Source: Nematostella vectensis | Taxonomy: Eukaryota; Cnidaria; Anthozoa; Actiniaria; Edwardsiidae | Length of the DNA: 64,000 nucleotides | Assembly: GCF_932526225.1 (NCBI RefSeq) | Contig: NC_064038.1 | Span: 2,482,001 to 2,546,000, forward strand | Direction of reading: 5' to 3' | Shown here: positions 21,128 to 35,857 of the stretch, piece after piece | Position numbering within the stretch: the first letter of the stretch is position 1 | How the letters are laid out: each line of letters begins with the position of its first letter | Program-made: the position numbers and the translations under genes | Notes under the pieces: model-generated | The model's database searches: none | What the model saw: the letters and a program-made list of their open reading frames with translations, nothing else | Told to the model about the DNA's origin: nothing

Positions 21128-24100
21128 CGTAGAGCTTAACCCCTCTCACTCCTGCGTAGTTTTCGGAAAAATAAGAAGAAAAAAAAAAACAAGAAAAAAA
21201 AAAAAAAAAAAAAAAAAAACAGACCATCCAAACAACCGTCTGACTTTGGGGAGAGGAGTGTTGACTGGCCCTCCCCCTCGTGAATTTTTCTCCGGATCTC
21301 CGGATCAATTCCGTAATGGCATCCATCGGAGTATGGAAATGGACCTGGAGGATACAAGCCTGGTATACATCATACATCTAGCAAAATGAGCTTGCTAGAT
21401 TTACTGATGTCAACATTAGAAGGGGGAGGGACACTCTTTTCATACAGTACACTATTGCAGTTGTTACCTATTATTGAATAAGTGGGTAACATGTCTTTGT
21501 TTATCAAACAAGGTCTATTTCTGAGACAAGCAAATTCAAGGGAGAGCTGTTGAAATAACAGGGGAATGTTGAAGGAAAAACAATTATCTGATTAAAAAAC
21601 TACTGTAGATTCCTTTGCACGAAGATAATAACAAACATAATTTTGATTGTTATTTAGGAGGAACGAGACGAGTTCTACAACATACTATGAAAAGTATGTA
21701 TTACTCATCTAAATTATACAAGTAAAAAATTCTATTTAAAAAAATACTGTAAGTAATTAGGAAAATCCTAAAACATGTATAACATGTACAACACACTAAA
21801 AACTCCATGGCTATTGACTGTTTTCTACTCACATGTTTTTACAGTATATACAATTTCATTCTGGTACATCTTGTGGTCACTGTGCCATCTTCAGGGCCAC
21901 ACCCAAAGCACCTGTGCACCCTATCCACCTAAGGGTGTCGGCTGCACAGGTGTTCCTGATGAAGGAGGGCAGGAAAAGGTTCTGCGACACCTTCCTTTTA
22001 TGGACCCCTATGATTCCGAGTTCAGTGTGGCCCCTGTAGATGTTGACAGGTCAACCTCACAGCCACATGAAAGAAATGCCTAATATCTTATGCTTTACAG
22101 TGAGTGTTTTGCAGTCAAGTTGGTTTCTGTTAGTGGGTAAAAATTATTATAAATAATTGTAATCATGACTATGGTCACACTGTACATATAGAACTGTAAA
22201 TGAATAGAAAAAAAGTATATATTTCCAGTCAAACTACAGAATTGCATGATAACCTTGAAAGTATTGAATAAAAGACTTCAAAACCAACATCTTTTGTACT
22301 AGTTGCTTAGTTGGTTGAATTGACCACGGGCAATTTTAAGCTGAATTCCTCCTTCCCCCACTCCCCCACCCCAGAAAAAAAATAATAAAAGAAAACTAAA
22401 ACTAAAACAAAACCAACAGAGACCCCCTCCAGCTATTTTCTCTTATTTTTTTTTACAGCTATTTAAAGGGGCAGTGCCATGGTAAGTGCTTTCAATAGCT
22501 CTCTGAACCTGACACAATGAAATTTAGTAAACTCTAATACTGACTTATGAGCTTTTGGTACATGTGGGGGACTTAAATTCAAAGAAAATGACCACAAACT
22601 GTCAATAAACATAGTTTCTATAAAATATTGCTTTCAATAAAATATTGCATATTATTTTAACAAGGTATTGACAGCTTTTAAAAAGGTCAACTATTTGTAG
22701 GCGATTAAAAGCCTACAATAAACACTGACATGCGCAGTACCATGACGCTGTCCCTTTAAGTCTTTCATTGCCATAACGCCCTGAGACGCCTGTAAAATAT
22801 AGGCCCAACTCCAAAACGTCAAAAATGCAAACTAAACATCACCAGACCCGGATACTCATAGATTCATCCAAGGCATAGACGACCTGCAAAAGCGCATCTA
22901 AGCAATGTAATAGAATTGACTCTTTTGTCAAAATATCAACCTTAATTGCTGACCAATTCGTAATAAAATGCTTAAACTTAGAAACATTTCTTACCAAAAA
23001 AGACACAAAATTCCGAACTACAAATAGAGACAAGCAAACACAGATCAAGTCACCAATAGATACCTTTATTGCGCTCCGTCAGGTCCCATTTTACAGCAAC
23101 CAGTCACAATAATCAATGCTAGAACCTCCATTAGAAGCGAGTCACCATTGTTAGCCTATTTTGCATGCCTGCACTGCATCATGGGAGTCTTGGAAACACC
23201 TTGACAGACAGGCGGGCAATCTCCTCCAACAGAATCATAACAGTTTTTTTTATAAGTCTCTTTGCCCCGAAGCCAAACAAAACATTTCCAGGTCCAAGAA
23301 ACCCAGAATAAGCCTGAAAACAATTTTCAGTCAACGGTAGCTTAGCTTAACTGGTAGTGTTGGACTTGAAATAGGGGGGGGGGAGGTTTCTGTTTTCAGT
23401 TTGTTTTTCTTACAATGTTGCTCAAAAGTAACCAGGAGTGAAAGGGTTGAAGTGAAATACAGCTATACTTAGTCAGGGTAGACAGTATTGCGGATTTTTT
23501 CGATATTCTATGCGATTTTACAAACCTCTCCCCCTTACGTCTTTCATTGCATTTTTTATTTTTTTTTTTTAATGAATATTTAGGCCGGTGAATAGCTTAA
23601 TAAGATCTACAAAGAAAAATAGAATCGCCAAATCGCACTTTTTTTATTTCTATTTATTTTTGCTTTTTGCATGATATTAAAAAAACGGTTCCTAAAAAAA
23701 CGTTTTTCTTTCTTCGCTTGTTTGATGTCCTGTACACGATAAAAGACAATGCGCCCGTGCGTTACGATGCCACGCGCCGACATAGCGAGCCCCCAAGGGA
23801 CTCAAGACGCCCAAATAGACCTGTATTTTTTTTTCACCCTCTATCTCAGCGAACTGTGCGTGGCGTAACCGTATTACAGGCCTGGGATCCTGGTTATTGT
23901 CCTCCCCATTAATGCGCGGGTTGGAATACCTTGCAAGAGTGTTGTACAGCATATTCGCCGGAAATATCGGTGCTTGGGGCCTTCGGGTTCTTTACAGCCT
24001 TCCGTAAAAGCCTTGTGCTGCCATACCGATTTGGTAATCCGTATGTATGGTTTCCGTTTTGTTTTTCAGGTCGGGTTCGATCCCATGCCAATGGCATTTT

Positions 24101-24132
24101 TTTCTTTTTTTTTTTCTATTAATTTTTTTTTT
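21128..24132 (+). repeat. Tandem unit 8, class M, 3,005 bp
   Basis: Counterpart of unit 4 (ACACTATTGC head, GATTTGG tail), but with one copy of the 9-bp tandem, which opens a 102-codon frame at 21775-22083. MITE 22467-22755. Private: ACACCTTCCTTTTATGG near 21988. Its T run near 23560 is longer than in neighbours. Confidence 0.97.
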
Positions 24133-26842
24133 CGTAGAGCTTAACCCCTCTCACTCCTGCGTAGTTTTCGGAAAAATAAGAAGAAAAAAAAAACAAGAAA
24201 AAAACAAACAAAAAAAAACAGACCATCCAAACAACCGTCTGACTTTGGGGGGAGGAGTGTTGACTGGCCCTCCCCCTCGTGAATTTTTCTCCGGATCTCC
24301 GGATCAATTCCGTAATGGCATCCATCGGTGTATGGAAATGGACCTGGAGGATACAAGCCTGGTATACATCATACATCTAGCAAAATGAGCTTGCTAGATT
24401 TACTGATGTCAACATTAGAAGGGGGAGGGACACTCTTTTCATACAGTACAATATTGCAGTTGTTACCTATTATTGAATAAGTGGGTAACATGTCTTTGTT
24501 TATCAAACAAGGTCTATTTCTGAGACAAGCAAATTCAAGGGAGATCTGTTGAAATAACAGGGGAATGTTGAAGGAAAAACAATTATCTGATTAAAAAACT
24601 ACTGTAGATTCCTTTGCACGAAGATAATAACAAACATAATTTTGATTGTTATTTAGGAGGAACGAGACGAGTTCTACAACATACTATGAAAAGTATGTAT
24701 TACTCATCTAAATTATACAAGTAAAAAATTCTATTTAAAAAAATACTGTAAGTAATTAGGTAAATCCTAAAACATGTATAACATGTACAACACACTAAAA
24801 ACTCCATGGCTATTGACTGTTTTCTACTCACATGTTTTTACAGTATATACAATTTCATTCTGGTACATCTTGTGGTCACTGTGCCATCTTCAGGGCTACA
24901 CCCAAAGCACCTGTGCACCCCATCCACCTAAGGGTGTCGGCTGCACAGGTGTTCCTGATGAAGGAGGGTAAGGAGGGCAGGAAAAGGTTCTGCGACACCT
25001 TGCTTTTATGGACCCCTATGATTCCGAGTTGAGTGTGGCCCCTGTAGATGTTGACAGGTCAACCTCACAGCCACATGAAAGAAATGCCTAATATCTTATG
25101 CTTTACAGTGAGTGTTTTGCAGTCAAGTTGGTTTCTGTTAGTGGGTAAAAATTTTTATAAATAATTGTAATCATGACTATGGTCACACTGTACATATAGA
25201 ACTGTAAATGAATAGAAAAAAAGTATATATTTCCAGTCAAACTACAGAATTGCATGATAACCTTGAAAGTGTTGAATAAAAGACTGCAAAACCAACATCT
25301 TTTGTACTAGTTGCTTAGTTGGTTGAATTGACCACGGGCAATTTTAAGCTGAATTCCTCCTTCCCCCACTCCCCCACCCCAGAAAAAAATTAATAAAAGA
25401 AAACTAAAACTACAACAAAACCAACAGAGACCCCCTCCAGCTATTTTCTCTTATTTTTTTACAGCTATTTAAAGGGGCAGTGCCATGGTAAGTGCTTTCA
25501 ATAGCTCTCTGAACCTGACACAATGAAATTTAGTAAACTCTAATACTGACTTATGAGCTTTTGGTACATGTGGGGGACTTAAATTCAAAGAAAATGACCA
25601 CAAACTGTCAATAAACATAGTTTCTATAAAATATTGCTTTCAATAAAATATTGCATATTATTTTAACAAGGTATTGACAGCTTTTAAAAAGGTCAACTAT
25701 TTGTAGGCGATTAAAAGCCTACAATAAACACTGACATGCGCAGTACCATGACGCTGTCCCTTTAAGTCTTTCATTGCCATAACGCCCTGAGACGCCTGTA
25801 AAATATAGGCCCAACTCCAAAACGTCAAAAATGCAAACTAAACATCACCAGACCCGGATACTCATAGATTCATCCAAGGCATAGACGACCTGCAAAAGCG
25901 CATCTAAGCAATGTAATAGAATTGACTCTTTTGTCAAAATATCAACCTTAATTGCTGACCAATTCGTAATAAAATGCTTAAACTTAGAAACATTTCTTAC
26001 CAAAAAAGACACAAAATTCCGAACTACAAATAGAGACAAGCAAACACAGATCAAGTCACCAATAGATACCTTTATTGCGCTCCGTCAGGTCCCATTTTAC
26101 AGCAATCAGTCACAATAATCAATGCTAGAACCTCCATTAGAAGCGAGTCACGGGTGAACGGGTTGAAGTGAAATACAGCTATACTTAGTCAGGGTAGACA
26201 GTATTGCGGATTTTTTCGATATTCTATGCGATTTTACAAACCTCTCCCCCTTACGTCTTTCATTGCATTTTTTATTTTTTTAATGAATATTTAGGTCGGT
26301 GAATAGCTTAATAAGCTCTACAAAGAAAAATAGAATCGCCAAATCGCACTTTTTTAATTTCTATTTATTTTTGCTTTTTGCATGATATTAAAAAAACGGT
26401 TCCTAAAAAAACGTTTTTCTTTCTTCGCTTGTTTGATGTCCTGTACACGATAAAAGACAATGCGCCCGTGCGTTACGATGCCACGCGCCGACATAGCGAG
26501 CCCCCAAGGGACTCAAGACGCCCAAATAGACCTGTATTTTTTTTCACCCTCTATCTCAGCGAGCTGTGCGTGGCGTAACCGTATTACAGGCCTGGGATCC
26601 TGGTTATTGTCCTCCCCATTAATGCGCGGGTCGGAATACCTTGCAAGAGTGTTGTACAGCATATTCGCCGGAAATATCGGTGCTTGGGGCCTTCGGGTTC
26701 TTTACAGCCTTCCGTAAAAGCCTTGTGCTGCCATACCGATTGGGTAATCCGTATGTATGGTTTCCGTTTTGTTTTTCAGGTCGGGTTCGATCCCATGCCA
26801 ATGGCATTTTTTTTCTTTTTTTTTCTATTAATTTTTTTTTTT
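24133..26842 (+). repeat. Tandem unit 9, class S, 2,710 bp
   Basis: Head GGTGTATGG like units 5 and 11; middle like units 3 and 7 (AGTGTTGAAT, AAACTACAAC); class S junction at 26151/26152. MITE 25473-25761. Private: GAGATCTGTTG at 24541 and TTTAGGTCGGTG near 26290. Confidence 0.97.
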
Positions 26843-29842
26843 CGTAGAGCTTAACCCCTCTCACTCCTGCGTAGTTTTCGGAAAAATAAGAAGAAAAAAA
26901 AAAACAAGAAAAAAAAAAAAAACAAAAAAAACAGACCATCCAAACAACCGTCTGACTTTGGGGAGAGGAGTGTTGACTGGCCCTCCCCCTCGTGAATTTT
27001 TCTCCGGATCTCCGGATCAATTCCGTAATGGCATCCATCGGAGTATGGAAATGGACCTGGAGGATACAAGCCTGGTATACATCATACATCTAGCAAAATG
27101 AGCTTGCTAGATTTACTGATGTCAACATTAGAAGGGGGAGGGACACTCTTTTCATACAGTACACTATTGCAGTTGTTACCTATTATTGAATAAGTGGGTA
27201 ACATGTCTTTGTTTATCAAACAAGGTCTATTTCTGAGACAAGCAAATTCAAGGGAGAGCTGTTGAAATAACAGGGGAATGTTGAAGGAAAAACAATTATC
27301 TGATTAAAAAACTACTGTAGATTCCTTTGCACGAAGATAATAACAAACATAATTTTGATTGTTATTTAGGAGGAACGAGACGAGTTCTACAACATACTAT
27401 GAAAAGTATGTATTACTCATCTAAATTATACAAGTAAAAAATTCTATTTAAAAAAATACTGTAAGTAATTAGGAAAATCCTAAAACATGTATAACATGTA
27501 CAACACACTAAAAACTCCATGGCTATTGACTGTTTTCTACTCACATGTTTTTACAGTATATACAATTTCATTCTGGTACATCTTGTGGTCACTGTGCCAT
27601 CTTCAGGGCCACACCCAAAGCACCTGTGCGCCCTATCCACCTAAGGGTGTCGGCTGCACAGGTGTTCCTGATGAAGGAGGGCAGAAAAAGGTTCTGCGAC
27701 ACCTTGCTTTTATGGACCCCTATGATTCCGAGTTGAGTGTGGCCCCTGTAGATGTTGACAGGTCAACCTCACAGCCACATGAAAGAAATGCCTAATATCT
27801 TATGCTTTACAGTGAGTGTTTTGCAGTCAAGTTGGTTTCTGTTAGTGGGTAAAAATTATTATAAATAATTGTAATCATGACTATGGTCACACTGTACATA
27901 TAGAACTGTAAATGAATAGAAAAAAAGTATATATTTCCAGTCAAACTACAGAATTGCATGATAACCTTGAAAGTATTGAATAAAAGACTTCAAAACCAAC
28001 ATCTTTTGTACTAGTTGCTTAGTTGGTTGAATTGACCACGGGCAATTTTAAGCTGAATTCCTCCTTCCCCCACTCCCCCACCCCAGAAAAAAAATAATAA
28101 AAGAAAACTAAAACTAAAACAAAACCAACAGAGACCCCCTCCAGCTATTTTCTCTTATTTTTTTTTACAGCTATTTAAAGGGGCAGTGCCATGGTAAGTG
28201 CTTTCAATAGCTCTCTGAACCTGACACAATGAAATTTAGTAAACTCTAATACTGACTTATGAGCTTTTGGTACATGTGGGGGACTTAAATTCAAAGAAAA
28301 TGACCACAAACTGTCAATAAACATAGTTTCTATAAAATATTGCTTTCAATAAAATATTGCATATTATTTTAACAAGGTATTGACAGCTTTTAAAAAGGTC
28401 AACTATTTGTAGGCGATTAAAAGCCTACAATAAACACTGACATGCGCAGTACCATGACGCTGTCCCTTTAAGTCTTTCATTGCCATAACGCCCTGAGACG
28501 CCTGTAAAATATAGGCCCAACTCCAAAACGTCAAAAATGCAAACTAAACATCACCAGACCCGGATACTCATAGATTCATCCAAGGCATAGACGACCTGCA
28601 AAAGCGCATCTAAGCAATGTAATAGAATTGACTCTTTTGTCAAAATATCAACCTTAATTGCTGACCAATTCGTAATAAAATGCTTAAACTTAGAAACATT
28701 TCTTACCAAAAAAGACACAAAATTCCGAACTACAAATAGAGACAAGCAAACACAGATCAAGTCACCAATAGATACCTTTATTGCGCTCCGTCAGGTCCCA
28801 TTTTACAGCAACCAGTCACAATAATCAATGCTAGAACCTCCATTAGAAGCGAGTCACCATTGTTAGCCTATTTTGCATGCCTGCACTGCATCATGGGAGT
28901 CTTGGAAACACCTTGACAGACAGGCGGGCAATCTCCTCCAACAGAATCATAACAGTTTTTTTTATAAGTCTCTTTGCCCCGAAGCCAAACAAAACATTTC
29001 CAGGTCCAAGAAACCCAGAATAAGCCTGAAAACAATTTTCAGTCAACGGTAGCTTAGCTTAACTGGTAGTGTTGGACTTGAAATAGGGGGGGGGAGGTTT
29101 CTGTTTTCAGTTTGTTTTTCTTACAATGTTGCTCAAAAGTAACCAGGAGTGAAAGGGTTGAAGTGAAATACAGCTATACTTAGTCAGGGTAGACAGTATT
29201 GCGGATTTTTTCGATATTCTATGCGATTTTACAACCCTTCCCCCCCTTACGTCTTTCATTGCATTTTTTATTTTTTTTTAATGAATATTTAGGCCGGTGA
29301 ATAGCTTAATAAGATCTACAAAGAAAAATAGAATCGCCAAATCGCACTTTTTTTATTTCTATTTATTTTTGCTTTTTGCATGATATTAAAAAAACGGTTC
29401 CTAAAAAAACGTTTTTCTTTCTTCGCTTGTTTGATGTCCTGTACACGATAAAAGACAATGCGCCCGTGCGTTACGATGCCACGCGCCGACATAGCGAGCC
29501 CCCAAGGGACTCAAGACGCCCAAATAGACCTGTATTTTTTTTTCACCCTCTATCTCAGCGAACTGTGCGTGGCGTAACCGTATTACAGGCCTGGGATCCT
29601 GGTTATTGTCCTCCCCATTAATGCGCGGGTTGGAATACCTTGCAAGAGTGTTGTACAGCATATTCGCCGGAAATATCGGTGCTTGGGGCCTTCGGGTTCT
29701 TTACAGCCTTCCGTAAAAGCCTTGTGCTGCCATACCGATTTGGTAATCCGTATGTATGGTTTCCGTTTTGTTTTTCAGGTCGGGTTCGATCCCATGCCAA
29801 TGGCATTTTTTTCTTTTTTTTTTCTATTAATTTTTTTTTTTT
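26843..29842 (+). repeat. Tandem unit 10, class M, 3,000 bp
   Basis: ACACTATTGC head and single 9-mer (102-codon frame 27487-27795). MITE 28179-28467. The tail has ACAACCCTTCCCCCCCTTAC near 29230, shared only with unit 11, and GATTTGG. Private: GTGCGCCCTATCC near 27626 and GGGCAGAAAAAGG near 27678. Confidence 0.97.
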
Positions 29843-32800
29843 CGTAGAGCTTAACCCCTCTCACTCCTGCGTAGTTTTCGGGAAAATAAGAAGAAAAAAA
29901 AAACAAGAAAAAAACAAACAAAAAAAAAAACAGACCATCCAAACAACCGTCTGACTTTGGGGGGAGGAGTGTTGACTGGCCCTCCCCCTCGTGAATTTTT
30001 CTCCGGATCTCCGGATCAATTCCGTAATGGCATCCATCGGTGTATGGAAATGGACCTGGAGGATACAAGCCTGGTATACATCATACATCTAGCAAAATGA
30101 GCTTGCTAGATTTACTGATGTCAACATTAGAAGGGGGAGGGACACTCTTTTCATACAGTACAATATTGCAGTTGTTACCTATTATTGAATAAGTGGGTAA
30201 CATGTCTTTGTTTATCAAACAAGGTCTATTTCTGAGACAAGCAAATTCAAGGGAGAGCTGTTGAAATAACAGGGGAATGTTGAAGGAAAAACAATTATCT
30301 GATTAAAAAACTACTGTAGATTCCTTTGCACGAAGATAATAACAAACATAATTTTGATTGTTATTTAGGAGGAACGAGACGAGTTCTACAACATACTATG
30401 AAAAGTATGTATTACTCATCTAAATTATACAAGTAAAAAATTCTATTTAAAAAAATACTGTAAGTAATTAGGTAAATCCTAAAACATGTATAACATGTAC
30501 AACACACTAAAAACTCCATGGCTATTGACTGTTTTCTACTCACATGTTTTTACAGTATATACAATTTCATTCTGGTACATCTTGTGGTCACTGTGCCATC
30601 TTCAGGGCTACACCCAAAGCACCTGTGCACCCCATCCACCTAAGGGTGTCGGCTGCACAGGTGTTCCTGATGAAGGAGGGTAAGGAGGGCAGGAAAAGGT
30701 TCTGCGACACCTTGCTTTTATGGACCCCTATGATTCCGAGTTGAGTGTGGCCCCTGTAGATGTTGACAGGTCAACCTCACAGCCACATGAAAAAAATGCC
30801 TAATATCTTATGCTTTACAGTGAGTGTTTTGCAGTCAAGTTGGTTTCTGTTAGTGGGTAAAAATTTTTATAAATAATTGTAATCATGACTATGGTCACAC
30901 TGTACATATAGAACTGTAAATGAATAGAAAAAAAGTATATATTTCCAGTCAAACTACAGAATTGCATGATAACCTTGAAAGTATTGAATAAAAGACTGCA
31001 AAACCAACATCTTTTGTACTAGTTGCTTAGTTGGTTGAATTGACCACGGGCAATTTTAAGCTGAATTCCTCCTTCCCCCACTCCCCCACCCCAGAAAAAA
31101 AATAATAAAAGAAAACTAAAACTAAAACAAAACCAACAGAGACCCCCTCCAGCTATTTTCTCTTATTTTTTACAGCTATTTAAAGGGGCAGTGCCATGGT
31201 AAGTGCTTTCAATAGCTCTCTGAACCTGACACAATGAAATTTAGTAAACTCTAATACTGACTTATGAGCTTTTGGTACATGTGGGGGACTTAAATTCAAA
31301 GAAAATGACCACAAACTGTCAATAAACATAGTTTCTATAAAATATTGCTTTCAATAAAATATTGCATATTATTTTAACAAGGTATTGACAGCTTTTAAAA
31401 AGGTCAACTATTTGTAGGCGATTAAAAGCCTACAATAAACACTGACATGCGCAGTACCATGACGCTGTCCCTTTAAGTCTTTCATTGCCATAACGCCCTG
31501 AGACGCCTGTAAAATATAGGCCCAACTCCAAAACGTCAAAAATGCAAACTAAACATCACCAGACCCGGATACTCATAGATTCATCCAAGGCATAGACGAC
31601 CTGCAAAAGCGCATCTAAGCAATGTAATAGAATTGACTCTTTTGTCAAAATATCAACCTTAATTGCTGACCAATTCGTAATAAAATGCTTAAACTTAGAA
31701 ACATTTCTTACCAAAAAAGACACAAAATTCCGAACTACAAATAGAGACAAGCAAACACAGATCAAGTCACCAATAGATACCTTTATTGCGCTCCGTCAGG
31801 TCCCATTTTACAGCAACCAGTCACAATAATCAATGCTAGAACCTCCATTAGAAGCGAGTCACCATTGTTAGCCTATTTTGCATGCCTGCACTGCATCATG
31901 GGAGTCTTGGAAACACCTTGACAGACAGGCGGGCAATCTCCTCCAACAGAATCATAACAGTTTTTTTTATAAGTCTCTTTGCCCCGAAGCCAAACAAAAC
32001 ATTTCCAGGTCCAAGAAACCCAGAATAAGCCTGAAAACAATTTTCAGTCAACGGTAGCTTAGCTTAACTGGTAGTGTTGGACTTGAAATAGGGGGGGGGA
32101 GGTTTCTGTTTTCAGTTTGTTTTTCTTACAATGTTGCTCAAAAGTAACCAGGAGTGAAAGGGTTGAAGTGAAATACAGCTATACTTAGTCAGGGTAGACA
32201 GTATTGCGGATTTTTTCGATATTCTATGCGATTTTACAACCCTTCCCCCCCTTACGTCTTTCATTGCATTTTTTATTTTTTTTTAATGAATATTTAGGCC
32301 GGTGAATAGCTTAATAAGATCTACAAAGAAAAATAGAATCGCCAAATCGCACTTTTTTTATTTCTATTTATTTTTGCTTTTTGCATGATATTAAAAAAAC
32401 GGTTCCTAAAAAAACGTTTTTCTTTCTTCGCTTGTTTGATGTCCTGTACACGATAAAAGACAATGCGCCCGTGCGTTACGATGCCACGCGCCGACATAGC
32501 GAGCCCCCAAGGGACTCAAGACGCCCAAATAGACCTGTATTTTTTTTTCACCCTCTATCTCAGCGAACTGTGCGTGGCGTAACCGTATTACAGGCCTGGG
32601 ATCCTGGTTATTGTCCTCCCCATTAATGCGCGGGTTGGAATACCTTGCAAGAGTGTTGTACAGCATATTCGCCGGAAATATCGGTGATTGGGGCCTTCGG
32701 GTTCTTTACAGCCTTCCGTAAAAGCCTTGTGCTGCCATACCGATTTGGTAATCCGTATGTATGGTTTCCGTTTTGTTTTTCAGGTCGGGTTCGATCCCAT

Positions 32801-32848
32801 GCCAATGGCATTTTTTTCTTTTTTTTTTCTATTAATTTTTTTTTTTTT
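29843..32848 (+). repeat. Tandem unit 11, class M, 3,006 bp
   Basis: First of a run of class M units with GGTGTATGG head and GGGCTACACC. MITE 31184-31472. ATGAAAAAAATGCC near 30786 is shared with unit 13. Private: CGGTGATTGGGG near 32683. Confidence 0.97.
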
Positions 32849-35800
32849 CGTAGAGCTTAACCCCTCTCACTCCTGCGTAGTTTTCGGGAAAATAAGAAGA
32901 AAAAAAAAACAAGAAAAAAACAAACAAAAAAAAAACAGACCATCCAAACAACCGTCTGACTTTGGGGGGAGGAGTGTTGACTGGCCCTCCCCCTCGTGAA
33001 TTTTTCTCCGGATCTCCGGATCAATTCCGTAATGGCATCCATCGGTGTATGGAAATGGACCTGGAGGATACAAGCCTGGTATACATCATACATCTAGCAA
33101 AATGAGCTTGCTAGATTTACTGATGTCAACATTAGAAGGGGGAGGGACACTCTTTTCATACAGTACAATATTGCAGTTGTTACCTATTATTGAATAAGTG
33201 GGTAACATGTCTTTGTTTATCAAACAAGGTCTATTTCTGAGACAAGCAAATTCAAGGGAGAGCTGTTGAAATAACAGGGGAATGTTGAAGGAAAAACAAT
33301 TATCTGATTAAAAAACTACTGTAGATTCCTTTGCACGAAGATAATAACAAACATAATTTTGATTGTTATTTAGGAGGAACGAGACGAGTTCTACAACATA
33401 CTATGAAAAGTATGTATTACTCATCTAAATTATACAAGTAAAAAATTCTATTTAAAAAAATACTGTAAGTAATTAGGTAAATCCTAAAACATGTATAACA
33501 TGTACAACACACTAAAAACTCCATGGCTATTGACTGTTTTCTACTCACATGTTTTTACAGTATATACAATTTCATTCTGGTACATCTTGTGGTCACTGTG
33601 CCATCTTCAGGGCTACACCCAAAGCACCTGTGCACCCCATCCACCTAAGGGTGTCGGCTGCACAGGTGTTCCTGATGAAGGAGGGTAAGGAGGGCAGGAA
33701 AAGGTTCTGCGACACCTTGCTTTTATGGACCCCTATGATTCCGAGTTGAGTGTGGCCCCTGTAGATGTTGACAGGTCAACCTCACAGCCACATGAAAGAA
33801 ATGCCTAATATCTTATGCTTTACAGTGAGTGTTTTGCAGTCAAGTTGGTTTCTGTTAGTGGGTAAAAATTTTTATAAATAATTGTAATCATGACTATGGT
33901 CACACTGTACATATAGAACTGTAAATGAATAGAAAAAAAGTATATATTTCCAGTCAAACTACAGAATTGCATGATAACCTTGAAAGTATTGAATAAAAGA
34001 CTGCAAAACCAACATCTTTTGTACTAGTTGCTTAGTTGGTTGAATTGACCACGGGCAATTTTAAGCTGAATTCCTCCTTCCCCCACTCCCCCACCCCAGA
34101 AAAAAAATAATAAAAGAAAACTAAAACTAAAACAAAACCAACAGAGACCCCCTCCAGCTATTTTCTCTTATTTTTTTTTACAGCTATTTAAAGGGGCAGT
34201 GCCATGGTAAGTGCTTTCAATAGCTCTCTGAACCTGACACAATGAAATTTAGTAAACTCTAATACTGACTTATGAGCTTTTGGTACATGTGGGGGACTTA
34301 AATTCAAAGAAAATGACCACAAACTGTCAATAAACATAGTTTCTATAAAATATTGCTTTCAATAAAATATTGCATATTATTTTAACAAGGTATTGACAGC
34401 TTTTAAAAAGGTCAACTATTTGTAGGCGATTAAAAGCCTACAATAAACACTGACATGCGCAGTACCATGACGCTGTCCCTTTAAGTCTTTCATTGCCATA
34501 ACGCCCTGAGACGCCTGTAAAATATAGGCCCAACTCCAAAACGTCAAAAATGCAAACTAAACATCACCAGACCCGGATACTCATAGATTCATCCAAGGCA
34601 TAGACGACCTGCAAAAGCGCATCTAAGCAATGTAATAGAATTGACTCTTTTGTCAAAATATCAACCTTAATTGCTGACCAATTCGTAATAAAATGCTTAA
34701 ACTTAGAAACATTTCTTACCAAAAAAGACACAAAATTCCGAACTACAAATAGAGACAAGCAAACACAGATCAAGTCACCAATAGATACCTTTATTGCGCT
34801 CCGTCAGGTCCCATTTTACAGCAACCAGTCACAATAATCAATGCTAGAACCTCCATTAGAAGCGGAGTCACCATTGTTAGCCTATTTTGCATGCCTGCAC
34901 TGCATCATGGGAGTCTTGGAAACACCTTGACAGACAGGCGGGCAATCTCCTCCAACAGAATCATAACAGTTTTTTTTATAAGTCTCTTTGCCCCGAAGCC
35001 AAACAAAACATTTCCAGGTCCAAGAAACCCAGAATAAGCCTGAAAACAATTTTCAGTCAACGGTAGCTTAGCTTAACTGGTAGTGTTGGACTTGAAATAG
35101 GGGGGGGGGGAGGTTTCTGTTTTCAGTTTGTTTTTCTTACAATGTTGCTCAAAAGTAACCAGGAGTGAAAGGGTTGAAGTGAAATACAGCTATACTTAGT
35201 CAGGGTAGACAGTATTGCGGATTTTTTCGATATTCTATGCGATTTTACAAACCTCTCCCCCTTACGTCTTTCATTGCATTTTTTATTTTTTTTTAATGAA
35301 TATTTAGGCCGGTGAATAGCTTAATAAGATCTACAAAGAAAAATAGAATCGCCAAATCGCACTTTTTTTATTTCTATTTATTTTTGCTTTTTGCATGATA
35401 TTAAAAAAACGGTTCCTAAAAAAACGTTTTTCTTTCTTCGCTTGTTTGATGTCCTGTACACGATAAAAGACAATGCGCCCGTGCGTTACGATGCCACGCG
35501 CCGACATAGCGAGCCCCCAAGGGACTCAAGACGCCCAAATAGACCTGTATTTTTTTTTCACCCTCTATCTCAGCGAACTGTGCGTGGCGTAACCGTATTA
35601 CAGGCCTGGGATCCTGGTTATTGTCCTCCCCATTAATGCGCGGGTTGGAATACCTTGCAAGAGTGTTGTACAGCATATTCGCCGGAAATATCGGTGCTTG
35701 GGGCCTTCGGGTTCTTTACAGCCTTCCGTAAAAGCCTTGTGCTGCCATACCGATTTGGTAATCCGTATGTATGGTTTCCGTTTTGTTTTTCAGGTCGGGT

Positions 35801-35857
35801 TCGATCCCATGCCAATGGCATTTTTTTCTTTTTTTTTTCTATTAATTTTTTTTTTTT
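32849..35857 (+). repeat. Tandem unit 12, class M, 3,009 bp
   Basis: GGTGTATGG head, GGGCTACACC and GATTTGG tail, very close to units 11 and 13. MITE 34192-34480. A private single-base insertion gives GAAGCGGAGTCACC at 34860. Confidence 0.97.

Larger units (their letters stand above)
12092..24132 (+). repeat. Higher-order repeat copy 2: units 5-8 (M-L-S-M), 12,041 bp
   Basis: Second copy of the four-unit block. The 9-bp length difference from copy 1 equals loss of one AAGGAGGGY copy in unit 8, although scattered homopolymer changes also contribute. After unit 8 the pattern shortens to S-M (units 9-10) and then a run of class M units, so the higher-order register is lost. Confidence 0.85.
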
